Below are positions 24,318 to 33,117 of a stretch of 64,000 nucleotides of DNA, piece by piece. The position numbers were made by a program, and so were the translations under genes. Under the pieces are notes generated by a model. It saw nothing but the letters and a program-made list of their open reading frames with translations. It was not told the DNA's origin and did no database searches. The stretch's first letter is position 1. Each line of letters opens with the position of its first letter. Origin of the DNA: Niastella koreensis GR20-10. GTDB lineage: Bacteria > Bacteroidota > Bacteroidia > Chitinophagales > Chitinophagaceae. The stretch covers positions 7,514,744-7,578,743 of the forward strand of contig NC_016609.1 of the NCBI RefSeq assembly GCF_000246855.1, written 5' to 3'.

Positions 24318-25454
24318 TTATTCCTCTCTCAACTTTATATCCGCCACCACCGGGTAGTGATCTGACCAGGGCACCAATGAGCGGTTATATTGCAATACGT
24401 CGAATTTTTTATTGGCCAGAATATAGTCAATGCGCAGGGTGGGCGATACGGCAGTAAAACTACGGCCAATGCCCTTGCCCTTTCTCACAAAAACATCCTG
24501 CCGGTTACCTTTTATCCGGAAATAAGTGTAAGAGTTGGGCACATCGTTAAAATCGCCACAGATCACTTCCGGGTACGGACAGCTATCCAGTTTATTGCGC
24601 ACCAGGTCAGCCTGAAAACCCCGGAAGGCATAACCCAGCCGCAATTTTTTAATAATAGAACGGGAAGCCATTACCATGCTGTCATCTGCCGATTTTATGA
24701 TCTCCAGGCTGCGGTAATCATTTTTCTGAAACAGTACAGATTGCAGGTGCGTGGTGTAGATCCTGATCTTTTTACCATTTACCAGCAGGTCGGCACTAAT
24801 AAGGCTTTCGGCAGCGCGTAAATTGGCGGGATCGGGGTACAATACCCGCTGCGTATCTACAATGGGGTAACGCGAAAAAATGGCCACCCCGGCCTCAAAA
24901 CGGCCACCCGCTTTGCCATAATCAATAACCCGGTAATAGTAGGGATAATTCAACTGTATAATGGCGTTGGTATTGCTGGCGGCAAAGGATTTTCCCAGCT
25001 CCAGAAACTCCTGGAAACACAGCACATCCGCATTCTGCTCTTTTATAAAAGCAATCATGTTTTTACGGTAGTCCTTATGTTCTTTTAGTTTTTTGTTATG
25101 GTCATCGAACCAATGCACATTCCATGTCATTACGCGCAACGCGTCTTTTTCCTTTTGGGTTTTAAAAGAAGAAGCGGCGAAATGCATACCCAGGAAAACG
25201 CGGATATTTGAAAAACCTATAAGAAGTGTTAAAGCTGACAGCACCGCCCATTTTGAGCGGAAGATGAGCCAGAAAATGAGGAATAGAAATGAAAACAGCA
25301 GCAGCACCGGAAAGCCCAGCCCTAATAATGAAAAAAACCACCACTTAGAGGGATGCAGCCATGCATTGGAACAGGCTATCAGGAAAAAAACCGCGATAAC
25401 CACGTTCAATATAATGCACAACCGCTTTGTAAATGTTCTAACAAACCGGGCCAT
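24318..25454 (-). CDS. Membrane-anchored endonuclease/exonuclease/phosphatase family protein
   Basis: A 378-residue protein with two to three membrane helices in the first 90 residues, followed by a complete EEP fold: MTWNVHWFDD, LCFQEFLE, TTHLQS, CGDFNDVPNS and SDHYPVVADI carry the metal and phosphate ligands. Members hydrolyse phosphodiesters in nucleic acids or phospholipids; the substrate cannot be told from the sequence. It starts 9 bp after the end of the upstream rhomboid gene and is likely cotranscribed with the two rhomboid genes. Confidence 0.85.
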   Translation of the reverse strand: MARFVRTFTKRLCIILNVVIAVFFLIACSNAWLHPSKWWFFSLLGLGFPVLLLFSFLFLIFWLIFRSKWAVLSALTLLIGFSNIRVFLGMHFAASSFKTQKEKDALRVMTWNVHWFDDHNKKLKEHKDYRKNMIAFIKEQNADVLCFQEFLELGKSFAASNTNAIIQLNYPYYYRVIDYGKAGGRFEAGVAIFSRYPIVDTQRVLYPDPANLRAAESLISADLLVNGKKIRIYTTHLQSVLFQKNDYRSLEIIKSADDSMVMASRSIIKKLRLGYAFRGFQADLVRNKLDSCPYPEVICGDFNDVPNSYTYFRIKGNRQDVFVRKGKGIGRSFTAVSPTLRIDYILANKKFDVLQYNRSLVPWSDHYPVVADIKLREE

Positions 25455-25463
25455 ATTTTAAAA

Positions 25464-26390
25464 TTACAACTCTTCGTCTTCTGCAGCCCGTTTCAGAATA
25501 TCTTTTTCTTCATCGGTGAGAAAACGGTAGCCTTGCTGATTGATCTTGTCCAGTATTTCGTCAATCCTTTTCTGCGTAATGTTGGGAATCTTTTTGTAGG
25601 GTTGGGTGCCTCTTGTATTGTAATGCAAATCAGTTTTTGCGGTCTTCTTCCAGTTTTTCCGGTCGGGGTTGAACAGATTCCCAAACCAGTCAAAGAAGTT
25701 ATTCATCCATACGCTCCAGTCGTGCCCACGGCGCATCTGATAAATAAACAGGAAGCCTACAAAGGCGCCGGCAATATGGGCAAAAGCACCGGGAGGGGTC
25801 TTTTGCGCGGCTATCAGGGAAATATCGATGATTAGATACAGTACGGTCAGGATCCACAGGGGGATACCGCCGTTTATCATGGGGAAGATCCGGTAATCGG
25901 GCGCCAGCGTGGTGGCCGCCACGGCAATGGCCATAATGCCTGCCGATGCCCCTACCAGGGTTACCGCAGGCCCCATTGGCACCAGTTTGGGCACCAGGTT
26001 ATAGCAGGCGCTAAAAAACAGCGCAGCGCCGAAACTTCCGTAGATGAAAAGGGGAATGAGCTTTTTATTTCCGGTAAGGTCCTGAAAAATATAGCCAAAG
26101 GCCCACAGCCAGAGGATATTTCCCAGCACATCCCAGGGATCGCTGTGCATGAACATGAAGGAGAGCAGCGTCCAGGGGCGCGTCATCATTTTTTCAAAAT
26201 CACCCGGCACTACCAGCCAGTTAAAAATATTCTGGTCGTAGGCCGACATATCTTTTTCGGCAATCTTGTAAACCAGCCAAATAAATTTGAAAATGCAGAA
26301 AACGATGGCCAACACGCCAATCAGAAACACCAGGTTGTTCCCTTCCTGGCCCAATCCTATTTTCTTCCTATACCTATCTTCGCTTAGCAC
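25464..26390 (-). CDS. Rhomboid family intramembrane serine protease
   Basis: A 308-residue protein with six or so membrane helices. The catalytic dyad is visible: Ser149 in GASAG and His205 in FAHIAGAF. HSDPWDVLGN and the WLWAFG helix before them also belong to the rhomboid fold. A cytoplasmic C-terminal tail of about 85 residues is charged (TDEEKDILKRAAEDEEL), as in many Bacteroidota rhomboids. It cleaves membrane proteins; substrates are unknown. It is followed by the EEP gene and preceded by a second rhomboid gene. Confidence 0.9.
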   Translation of the reverse strand: MLSEDRYRKKIGLGQEGNNLVFLIGVLAIVFCIFKFIWLVYKIAEKDMSAYDQNIFNWLVVPGDFEKMMTRPWTLLSFMFMHSDPWDVLGNILWLWAFGYIFQDLTGNKKLIPLFIYGSFGAALFFSACYNLVPKLVPMGPAVTLVGASAGIMAIAVAATTLAPDYRIFPMINGGIPLWILTVLYLIIDISLIAAQKTPPGAFAHIAGAFVGFLFIYQMRRGHDWSVWMNNFFDWFGNLFNPDRKNWKKTAKTDLHYNTRGTQPYKKIPNITQKRIDEILDKINQQGYRFLTDEEKDILKRAAEDEEL

Positions 26391-26507
26391 GGAATAAATT
26401 TTAGTGAATTTACAAAATCATTCGATCCTTTGGAACCACTCCAGGTACACTCCCTTTAACATCACGCTAATTTAACAGCCAACAGGTAGTTAAAGTTGGG
26501 GAATTAT

Positions 26508-27209
26508 TTAATAAAAGGTGCGCCGGTTGTTCTTGTTCATTGTTGTTACCAGAATCAGACCAACAATTGCACCACCCACGTGGGCAAAATGGGCCACATC
26601 ATCACCTTCCTGTGGATTGATACCTGCAAATAAATCAATCAAAAAATACGCTATGACCAAATATTTTACCTTAATTGGCACCGGTATCATAAACATTTGA
26701 ACGGGGTAATTGGGAAATAGGTAAGCAAAGGCCGCCATTACTCCAGTTATGGCGCCCGAAGCACCATAGGCTCCAAAGTAATAGATCCCGCCTGCACGTA
26801 GAATTAATCCCTGCTGAGTGGCAGCATCTGCCAGGCCAAACTTATAATCCAGGTAATTCATTTCAACTGCCAAAACCCCCAATTGTATCAGGGCAGCCCC
26901 CACGCCAGAGATCAAATAAAAAAGCAGAAAGCGTTTGGCGCCCCAGTTTTCTTCGAGGGCCGACCCAAACATCCACAATGCAAACATGTTCCAAAGCAGG
27001 TGGCCAATGGAGGAAGGGTCATGCAGGAACATATGGGTCATCAACTGCCATATTCTGAAATTGGGTGATTTATGATAATGAAGCTTCAGTAATCCAATAA
27101 AATTTCCACCAAAGGTTAATTCTGCCACCCACACCAGCACATTTATAATTATCAGGTTTTTTATAACCAATGGAATACTCTGAATACCCCTCGGACGTAA
27201 ATCAACCAT
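26508..27209 (-). CDS. Rhomboid family intramembrane serine protease (second copy)
   Basis: I place the start at MVDLRPRG (27209); the 19 codons upstream to 27266 do not look like protein. The 233-residue product has six membrane helices, with catalytic Ser151 in GASGAITG and His210 in AHFAHVGG, and the usual GHLLWNMFALWMFG helix. It lies upstream of the first rhomboid gene with a 117-bp gap. The two are clearly divergent paralogs, since only the core motifs are shared. Confidence 0.9.
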   Translation of the reverse strand: MVDLRPRGIQSIPLVIKNLIIINVLVWVAELTFGGNFIGLLKLHYHKSPNFRIWQLMTHMFLHDPSSIGHLLWNMFALWMFGSALEENWGAKRFLLFYLISGVGAALIQLGVLAVEMNYLDYKFGLADAATQQGLILRAGGIYYFGAYGASGAITGVMAAFAYLFPNYPVQMFMIPVPIKVKYLVIAYFLIDLFAGINPQEGDDVAHFAHVGGAIVGLILVTTMNKNNRRTFY

Positions 27210-27275
27210 TCTGCAAAGTTTAATACATGAATTTCGGTATGTTTTGTTACAAATAAGCCAGGGCAATTGTTATTT

Positions 27276-28688
27276 TTAGCCCCTTAGTTTTAATTGAACA
27301 ACATTTTCGATATGATGTGTATGCGGGAACATATCTACCGGCTGTACATGGGTTACTTCATACTTTTCGTCGAGTAAATTCAGGTCCCTGGCCTGTGTAG
27401 CCGGGTTACAGCTTACATATACCACCAGCGGCGCCGATGTTTCCAGAATTTTACGTACCAGCTTTTCATGCATACCTGCCCGCGGCGGATCGGTAATTAC
27501 CACATCGGGTTTTCCATGCTCCTGAAAAAATTCGCTGGTACAAACGTCTATAACATCGCCGGCGAAGAATTTCGCATGTTCAATATTGTTGAGGGCGGCG
27601 TTTTCCCATGCATCGGTAATGGCCTCCTGCACCGTTTCAACCCCGATTATTTTTTTGGCTTTGTCGCTCACAAACAACCCGATGCTTCCGGTACCGCAAT
27701 ACAGGTCATACACGGTTTCATTGCCGGTTAAACAAGCCAGCTCGCGGGTTACCTGGTACAAACGTTCGCCCTGGCGGGTATTGGTTTGAAAGAACGACTT
27801 TGGCCCTATTTTGAATTGCAGTTTTTCCAGCTTTTCTATAATGTACCCCTTACCGTGGTAGGCTTTCGGTTCCAGGTCGTAAATGGTATCGTTCTTTTTG
27901 GGATTGATGGTATACAGCAGGGTAGTAATGCCGGGTACCTGTTTCAGCAGGTGATCGAACAGGCGTACTCTTTCCTTTTCATCGTCGTACCCAAAGCACA
28001 CATTTACCATTACCTCGCCGGTTGTGGCCACCCGCACAATAAGGGTACGCAGCCAGCCATGGTGAAAACGGATATCGTAAAAAGTAAGATTGTTCTCTTT
28101 TGCGTAGGCGCGAATGGTGTTTTTGATGGCATTTACCGGTTCTGCCATCAGGTGGCAGGTGTTGATGTCAATCACTTTATCGAACAGGCGGGGCACGTGA
28201 AAGCCAAGGGCATTTTCCTGGTCGATGGCAGCGTCTTTTGCAGCCGCAATTTCATTAGGCAACAAATACCGGCGATTGCTGAAAGTAAATTCCAGTTTAT
28301 TGCGGTAGCGGGCTGTTTCAGTACAGCCTATTATGGGTTGAATGGCGGGCAGCTGCACTTTACCGATCCTTTTCAGGTTTTGCACCACCTCATTTTGTTT
28401 GTATTGTAATTGTTTTTCATAAGGCAGCATTTGCCATTTACAGCCGCCACAAACGCCAAAATGTTCGCAGAAAGGCGTAACCCTGTCGGGGCTGAACGAA
28501 TGGAAATGAACGGCTTTTCCTTCGCCCCATTCTTTTTTGCTTTTTGACAACTGAACGTCAACTACGTCGCCAGGTACGGCGCCCTCAATAAAGATCACTT
28601 TGCCGTCGATTTTGCTCAGGGCTTTACCTTCTGCCGCATAATCTTCTACAACAACCTGTTGTAACAACGGCTTCTTCTTTCTATTCAT
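27276..28688 (-). CDS. rlmD: 23S rRNA (uracil-5-)-methyltransferase RlmD (RumA)
   Basis: A 470-residue SAM-dependent enzyme that makes m5U in 23S rRNA. An N-terminal TRAM domain is followed by iron-sulfur cysteines (CEHFGVCGGC), the SAM motif VYDLYCGTGSIGLF and the catalytic VYVSCNP. I choose the ATG at 28688: an exact -7 promoter box lies only 4 bases upstream, and the longer reading frame to 28751 runs through a terminator hairpin. The mRNA would then be leaderless or nearly so. RlmD and the related RlmC/TrmA cannot be separated with full certainty by eye. Confidence 0.88.
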   Translation of the reverse strand: MNRKKKPLLQQVVVEDYAAEGKALSKIDGKVIFIEGAVPGDVVDVQLSKSKKEWGEGKAVHFHSFSPDRVTPFCEHFGVCGGCKWQMLPYEKQLQYKQNEVVQNLKRIGKVQLPAIQPIIGCTETARYRNKLEFTFSNRRYLLPNEIAAAKDAAIDQENALGFHVPRLFDKVIDINTCHLMAEPVNAIKNTIRAYAKENNLTFYDIRFHHGWLRTLIVRVATTGEVMVNVCFGYDDEKERVRLFDHLLKQVPGITTLLYTINPKKNDTIYDLEPKAYHGKGYIIEKLEKLQFKIGPKSFFQTNTRQGERLYQVTRELACLTGNETVYDLYCGTGSIGLFVSDKAKKIIGVETVQEAITDAWENAALNNIEHAKFFAGDVIDVCTSEFFQEHGKPDVVITDPPRAGMHEKLVRKILETSAPLVVYVSCNPATQARDLNLLDEKYEVTHVQPVDMFPHTHHIENVVQLKLRG

Positions 28689-28692
28689 GGCG

Positions 28693-28700
28693 CAAAGATA
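28693..28700 (-). promoter_or_regulatory. Promoter -7 element of rlmD
   Basis: Read on the minus strand, TATCTTTG matches TAnnTTTG exactly and ends 4 bases before the ATG of rlmD. It implies a start of transcription at or just inside the start codon. Confidence 0.6.
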
Positions 28701-28707
28701 ATCTGTT

Positions 28708-28743
28708 GCAAATAAAAAGGCAGCCCTGTTAAACAGGGCTGCC
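28708..28743 (-). terminator. Terminator upstream of rlmD for a leftward transcript
   Basis: GGCAGCCCTGTT (28719-28730) and AACAGGGCTGCC (28732-28743) form a perfect 12-bp stem. On the minus strand TTTTTATTT follows, so it ends a leftward RNA coming from msrB or from the structured element at 28763-28855. Confidence 0.85.
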
Positions 28744-28762
28744 ACCTTCACGCTATTATTAC

Positions 28763-28855
28763 AAGCAAAAATGGACCGGTGGTTAGATAACCACAGTCGT
28801 TACTTTTATAACATCAGGCTTCGCTATAAGGTTGCTACATTCCTGATTTTTGCTT
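28763..28855. ncRNA. Candidate structured RNA element, strand unresolved
   Basis: The ends AAGCAAAAAT (28763-28772) and ATTTTTGCTT (28846-28855) pair perfectly and close a region with two internal hairpins: GTGGTT-AGAT-AACCAC (28779-28794) and an ATCAGG/CCTGAT-bounded stem (28813-28847, whose last bases compete with the closing helix). A terminator follows on the minus strand. No open reading frame of note lies inside. It may be a small RNA or the 3' untranslated region of msrB. I match it to no known family. Confidence 0.35.
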
Positions 28856-28900
28856 TTTATTTAATATTAACCCTTAGCGTTCAGTAAACATCTTCCTGTT

Positions 28901-28983
28901 AGGCAGACGGCAAATGGCAGAAGGCAGACAGGATTTCCCTAAAAATCAATGCTTAACGCTGTTACAGGAACCGCGTTAAGCAT
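28901..28983. repeat. GGCAGAA-type repeat and GCTTAACGC inverted repeat
   Basis: AGGCAGACGGCAAATGGCAG and AAGGCAGACAGG (28901-28931) belong to the GGCAGAA family; a reverse copy (CTGCCGTTTGCCTTCTTCC) is at 29041. Next to it, ATGCTTAACGC (28949-28959) pairs with GCGTTAAGCAT (28973-28983). With the structured element and the terminator, this accounts for most of the 389-bp gap between rlmD and msrB. Confidence 0.7.
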
Positions 28984-29077
28984 CGATATATGTTGCGGCA
29001 AAGCCGATAGTTGTCAGGGAATTCGACTGTGAACGAATTTCTGCCGTTTGCCTTCTTCCATCCGCCGGTTTTGCTGA

Positions 29078-29665
29078 TTATTCTCCTTTCTTCGCTTCCT
29101 TCTGCTCACCCTCATTATACTTCTTCTCCGCTGCCTGGGCCTTCTCAAAATCGAGCACCACGCCATTTATGCAATAGCGCAAACCGGTTGGCGGGGGACC
29201 GTCGTCAAATACGTGGCCCAGGTGGGCTTTACAGCGGCCGCATTCAACTTCGGTACGGGTCATCCCGTGCGAATTATCGGCCAGGTAAATAATGCTGCTC
29301 TTGCTGATGGGCTGGTAAAAGCTGGGCCAGCCGCAACCGCTCTCGAATTTGGTATCGCTTTTAAACAACGGGTTGCCACAAGCGGCGCAGTAATAGGTGC
29401 CTACTTCCTTTGAATCCTCAAACTTGCTGGTCCAGGGTCTTTCAGTTCCCTTTTCCCGGGCAATGGCGTACACATCGGCAGGCAGGAGCTTTCTCCACTC
29501 TTCATCGCTGATGTTCACCTTCGACGAGTCGGTGCGGGAATAAACAGTATTCTTCTTTGATGTATCCATATTTACTTTTTTCGGTGTATTAGATTGAGAA
29601 TAAGAGCATTGCTGAAATATTACCGCCAGCAACAGCAGTGTCAGGCTCTGTAAAACGCGCTTCAT
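29078..29665 (-). CDS. msrB: Peptide-methionine (R)-S-oxide reductase MsrB, lipoprotein form
   Basis: A 195-residue protein that reduces methionine-R-sulfoxide in oxidised proteins. The first 20 residues form a lipoprotein signal (AVIFQQC), so it acts in the periplasm attached to a membrane. The MsrB domain (about 50-178) has two zinc-binding CxxC pairs (CAAC and CGRC), the GCGWPSF motif and the catalytic Cys in RYCINGVVLDF. The tail is rich in Glu/Lys. It stands alone on the minus strand. Confidence 0.93.
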   Translation of the reverse strand: MKRVLQSLTLLLLAVIFQQCSYSQSNTPKKVNMDTSKKNTVYSRTDSSKVNISDEEWRKLLPADVYAIAREKGTERPWTSKFEDSKEVGTYYCAACGNPLFKSDTKFESGCGWPSFYQPISKSSIIYLADNSHGMTRTEVECGRCKAHLGHVFDDGPPPTGLRYCINGVVLDFEKAQAAEKKYNEGEQKEAKKGE

Positions 29666-29922
29666 AAAAATTTGATTATGTTTCCCAAATGTACGTAGCC
29701 AGGGTAGGGTTTGGATGTCTATTAACCGACACCTTACAAGAGCTTAACATTTTGTTTAGGTGATGGTTTTACCGGTGCCGCTGTTTTACGCCGGTCAACA
29801 TATTAATAAAATCGTGCGAACCCCTTGTAATTGCGGCATCCATAGCAAAAAAAACCGGTTCTCGTTAAATAATTTTTAATCGGAATGCCCATATTCTAAA
29901 GGGAATATTTCTGTCGTTGGTT

Positions 29923-29930
29923 TATATTTG
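29923..29930 (+). promoter_or_regulatory. Promoter -7 element of adk
   Basis: TATATTTG matches TAnnTTTG exactly, 26 bases before the adk ATG, predicting a leader of about 20 bases. The rest of the 291-bp gap 29666-29956 shows no gene I can support. Confidence 0.6.
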
Positions 29931-29956
29931 CCAGCTCATAAAGGGACTAACTAAAC

Positions 29957-30538
29957 ATGTTTAATCTTATATTATTTGGACCTCCCGGAAGCGGAAAAGG
30001 AACGCAATCAGAGAAATTAATTGAAAAATTTGGTTGGATCCACCTTTCTACCGGTGATTTGTTGCGTAAGGAAATTGCCAACGAAACCCAACTGGGTTTG
30101 GAAGCAAAGGCTTTTATGGATAAGGGCCAACTGGTGCCTGATGAAGTAGTTATTGGCATGATCGGGTCTGCCCTTGATGCCAATCCAACAGCCAAAGGCT
30201 TTTTGTTTGATGGGTTTCCCAGAACAACCGCCCAGGCTGAAGCACTGGATGCTTTACTCACCAGCAAAGCCAGTGAAATAACCCTGGTGCTGGCGTTGGA
30301 AGTAGGTGAAGAAGAACTGGTAGCCCGCCTGTTGAACAGAGGTAAAACCAGTAGCCGCAGCGACGACCGCGATGAAAGTGTGATTCGTAAGCGTTTGTTG
30401 GAATATGAACAAAAAACTGCCGCAGTAGCTCACCACTATGCCAAATTCGACAAAGTGGCTAAAGTAAAAGGCGAAGGCAGCATTGAAGAGATCTTCCACT
30501 CACTGCGCGAGCAGATAGAAGCCCGTCAGCCGGCTTAA
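29957..30538 (+). CDS. adk: Adenylate kinase
   Basis: A 193-residue enzyme that interconverts AMP + ATP and two ADP. The P-loop GPPGSGKGT is at 8-16. The AMP-binding segments STGDLLR and FDGFPRT and the lid arginines (RLLNRGKTSSRSDDR) are present. The lid is the short type without zinc cysteines, normal for this family. It is a single gene between a clear promoter and a terminator. Confidence 0.97.
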   Translation: MFNLILFGPPGSGKGTQSEKLIEKFGWIHLSTGDLLRKEIANETQLGLEAKAFMDKGQLVPDEVVIGMIGSALDANPTAKGFLFDGFPRTTAQAEALDALLTSKASEITLVLALEVGEEELVARLLNRGKTSSRSDDRDESVIRKRLLEYEQKTAAVAHHYAKFDKVAKVKGEGSIEEIFHSLREQIEARQPA

Positions 30539-30594
30539 GATAATTAAATGAACAATTTACTGCCGGCATTCCTGCTGGTAGCGAACTGATATTT

Positions 30595-30627
30595 ACAAAG
30601 GCGCGCCATACTTTGGGGCGCCTTTGT
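30595..30627 (+). terminator. Terminator of adk
   Basis: ACAAAGGCGC (30595-30604) and GCGCCTTTGT (30618-30627) form a perfect 10-bp stem about 55 bp after the adk stop. The U tract is short, so its efficiency is uncertain. Confidence 0.7.
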
Positions 30628-30651
30628 ACTTAGAATAGTGAGTGGTGAGTA

Positions 30652-30729
30652 GTCAGTGGTGAGTGGGCTCGCAAATATTTGCAATTTATAATTGATCTTG
30701 CGCCGCCTAAACTTTTCTGCTTTCTGCCT
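30652..30729. repeat. Dispersed repeat, left copy flanking the HtrA-like gene
   Basis: It begins with GTCAGTGGTGAGTGGGCTC and shares GATCTTGC at a spacing of 42 bases and a CTGC-rich end with the copy at 31772-31849. It ends one base before the stop of the leftward protease gene. Confidence 0.75.
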
Positions 30730-30730
30730 T

Positions 30731-31723
30731 CTATATCATTTCCCCCGGAATAACAGTAATGGTTGTTTTATGACCGCCGCGCAATACCTGCATGGTTATT
30801 CTTTGCCCGATGGTTTTTTCGTTAAGTTGTTTGTGCAGGTCGTCAATTGACCCAATTGCATGATCGTTAAACCCTACAATAATATCGCCGGCATGTAGCT
30901 CACTGTTATACGCCGGTACATCAGCCACTACCTCTGAGATATACACGCCGGTACGCGTTTCTAACCGGTTGGCAGCTATCATCCGCCCGGTTAAATTAAC
31001 CAATTGACCTGCCAGGCCCAGGATGCCCCGTTTTACCCTTCCCTGCATAATCAGTTTACCACTTACATATTCCGCTATGTTGGAAGATACCGCAAAACAG
31101 ATCCCATGGGCCGTGGGGATCATGGCCGTGTTTACGCCAATGACCTGCCCTAACGAGTTTACCAGCGGACCGCCAGAATTACCGGGATTTAACGAAGCGT
31201 CTGTTTGAATGACATCATCGATCAGCCGGCCATCGGATGCACGCAGGGTTCTGCCCAGGGCGCTTACCACCCCAGCTGTAACTGTATGTTGCAACCCCAG
31301 CGGGTTACCAATGGCAATGGCAATTTGCCCTACCTGCAGCTGGTCACTGTTGGCAAATGACAGGGCCTTAAGAGCGTTCTCATATATTTTAAGAACGGCA
31401 ATATCGGTGCTTTGATCACTGCCTTTTAGTTCGGCAGACACCTTTCGCCCATCGGCCAGAGATACGTTTATAGCACCTGCACCTTCTATAACGTGGTGAT
31501 TGGTAACAATAAATCCATCAGAAGAAATAATAAAGCCAGAACCGCTGCCCTGCGTTACACGCTCCTGTCGCGTACGCCGGTCTACTACATTTTTGGAGAC
31601 CTCGATGTGTACAACTGATTCTGCTATACTGCCTACAACGCCGGCGATGGTTTTGGAATACGCATCCAGCAGCTCATTATCGGTATGTTGTATGAATTGT
31701 AGAGGAGTATCTATCTTTTGCAT
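30731..31723 (-). CDS. HtrA-like S1C serine protease with PDZ domain, apparently cytoplasmic
   Basis: A 330-residue trypsin-like protease with the triad His77 (TNHHV), Asp107 (STDIAVL) and Ser183 (GNSGGPL), followed by one PDZ domain (about 235-325, including LHAGDIIVGFNDHAIGSIDD). Unlike DegP/DegS-type HtrA it has neither a signal peptide nor a membrane helix at its N-terminus, so it probably acts in the cytoplasm. It is a single gene flanked by two copies of a dispersed repeat in direct orientation. Substrates are unknown. Confidence 0.88.
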   Translation of the reverse strand: MQKIDTPLQFIQHTDNELLDAYSKTIAGVVGSIAESVVHIEVSKNVVDRRTRQERVTQGSGSGFIISSDGFIVTNHHVIEGAGAINVSLADGRKVSAELKGSDQSTDIAVLKIYENALKALSFANSDQLQVGQIAIAIGNPLGLQHTVTAGVVSALGRTLRASDGRLIDDVIQTDASLNPGNSGGPLVNSLGQVIGVNTAMIPTAHGICFAVSSNIAEYVSGKLIMQGRVKRGILGLAGQLVNLTGRMIAANRLETRTGVYISEVVADVPAYNSELHAGDIIVGFNDHAIGSIDDLHKQLNEKTIGQRITMQVLRGGHKTTITVIPGEMI

Positions 31724-31771
31724 GAGGATACATCCGGCAAATTATTTACCAGAAGCGTTTTGCGCCAGCTT

Positions 31772-31836
31772 GTCAGTGGTGAGTGGGCTCACGACATTTG
31801 AGATTAATAAGCGATCTTGCATCTCCAGCATTTTCT

Positions 31837-31849
<13 letters not shown>
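31772..31849. repeat. Dispersed repeat, right copy flanking the HtrA-like gene
   Basis: This is the second copy of the element at 30652-30729, starting with the identical 19 bases GTCAGTGGTGAGTGGGCTC. It runs directly into the heptamer array at 31837. Confidence 0.75.
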
Positions 31850-32378
<529 letters not shown>

Positions 32379-32502
32379 AAATATGTTAGTTTTAGCTATT
32401 TAAAAAATCCGGTCAAAGTTAACCCCTTTTATACGCTAGTAGGTTTTAAATCCGTTTAATAATCGGGTTTACCTATTTTCGCACCATTAATCCTGTAGAG
32501 TA

Positions 32503-33024
32503 ATGGCTAATTGTTTCCGGCTTACCTTTTTAGCAATCATCGTGTTTATACAAACCGGTACTGCTCAAATAAAACCGGGGCCCATGTTAAGACTGGGCGC
32601 TACTGTTTCGTTTGGATTATCAAATCTTGCAGATAACCAGGTTGGCATTGGCGGTATTGTTGGTGGCGAAAAAATGTTCTCCAAATACTTCGCAGCCGAG
32701 GCGGAAGCTGCATATAATTACTTCACGGGCGACAAAGCTATTTATACAGATGCCAAGAATAAGTCCTACGCCATTCCATTACTGGCAGGTATAAAATATT
32801 ATCCCATTTCTAATGTGTATGCATCACTACGAACCGGAGGCATTTATTATCTCTTAAACGATATGTCGAAGGCCCGGGCTGCCATAGCCTATGGCGCAGC
32901 CGGCGGCATTAACCTCCCTCAAAAAACCAACCGCCTCAATGCCCAACTGGCTTATACCGGTTTTAAGTATAACGGTATTAGCCGGGGATATGCTACATTA
33001 GCAGTCGCGATTATCATCAAATAG
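32503..33024 (+). CDS. Small outer-membrane beta-barrel protein
   Basis: A 173-residue protein with a signal peptide (about 1-21, ending GTAQ) and short alternating beta-strands separated by Gly-rich turns (GIGGIVGGEKMF, AYGAAGGINL), typical of a small outer-membrane barrel. The last strand ends AVAIIIK. No specific function can be assigned. It lies before paaZ with a palindrome between them. Confidence 0.6.
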   Translation: MANCFRLTFLAIIVFIQTGTAQIKPGPMLRLGATVSFGLSNLADNQVGIGGIVGGEKMFSKYFAAEAEAAYNYFTGDKAIYTDAKNKSYAIPLLAGIKYYPISNVYASLRTGGIYYLLNDMSKARAAIAYGAAGGINLPQKTNRLNAQLAYTGFKYNGISRGYATLAVAIIIK

Positions 33025-33070
33025 TCGTGAGCCGGTAATTGCTCAACTAGCGGTTCATGATTAACGATTC

Positions 33071-33087
33071 TCCCGACTATGTCGGGA
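33071..33087. repeat. Short palindromic hairpin upstream of paaZ
   Basis: TCCCGAC-TAT-GTCGGGA is a perfect 7-bp stem with a 3-base loop, 31 bases before the paaZ ATG. It could be a weak terminator of the preceding gene or a REP-like element. Confidence 0.55.
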
Positions 33088-33117
33088 CCATTGGAAAAAA
33101 CAAAAACTACATTTTGA

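Noticed and set aside
28763-28855. Known riboswitch or hammerhead ribozyme
   Set aside because: The CUGAUG-like stretch is not followed by the GAAA core in the right place, and no TPP, purine or cobalamin core is visible.
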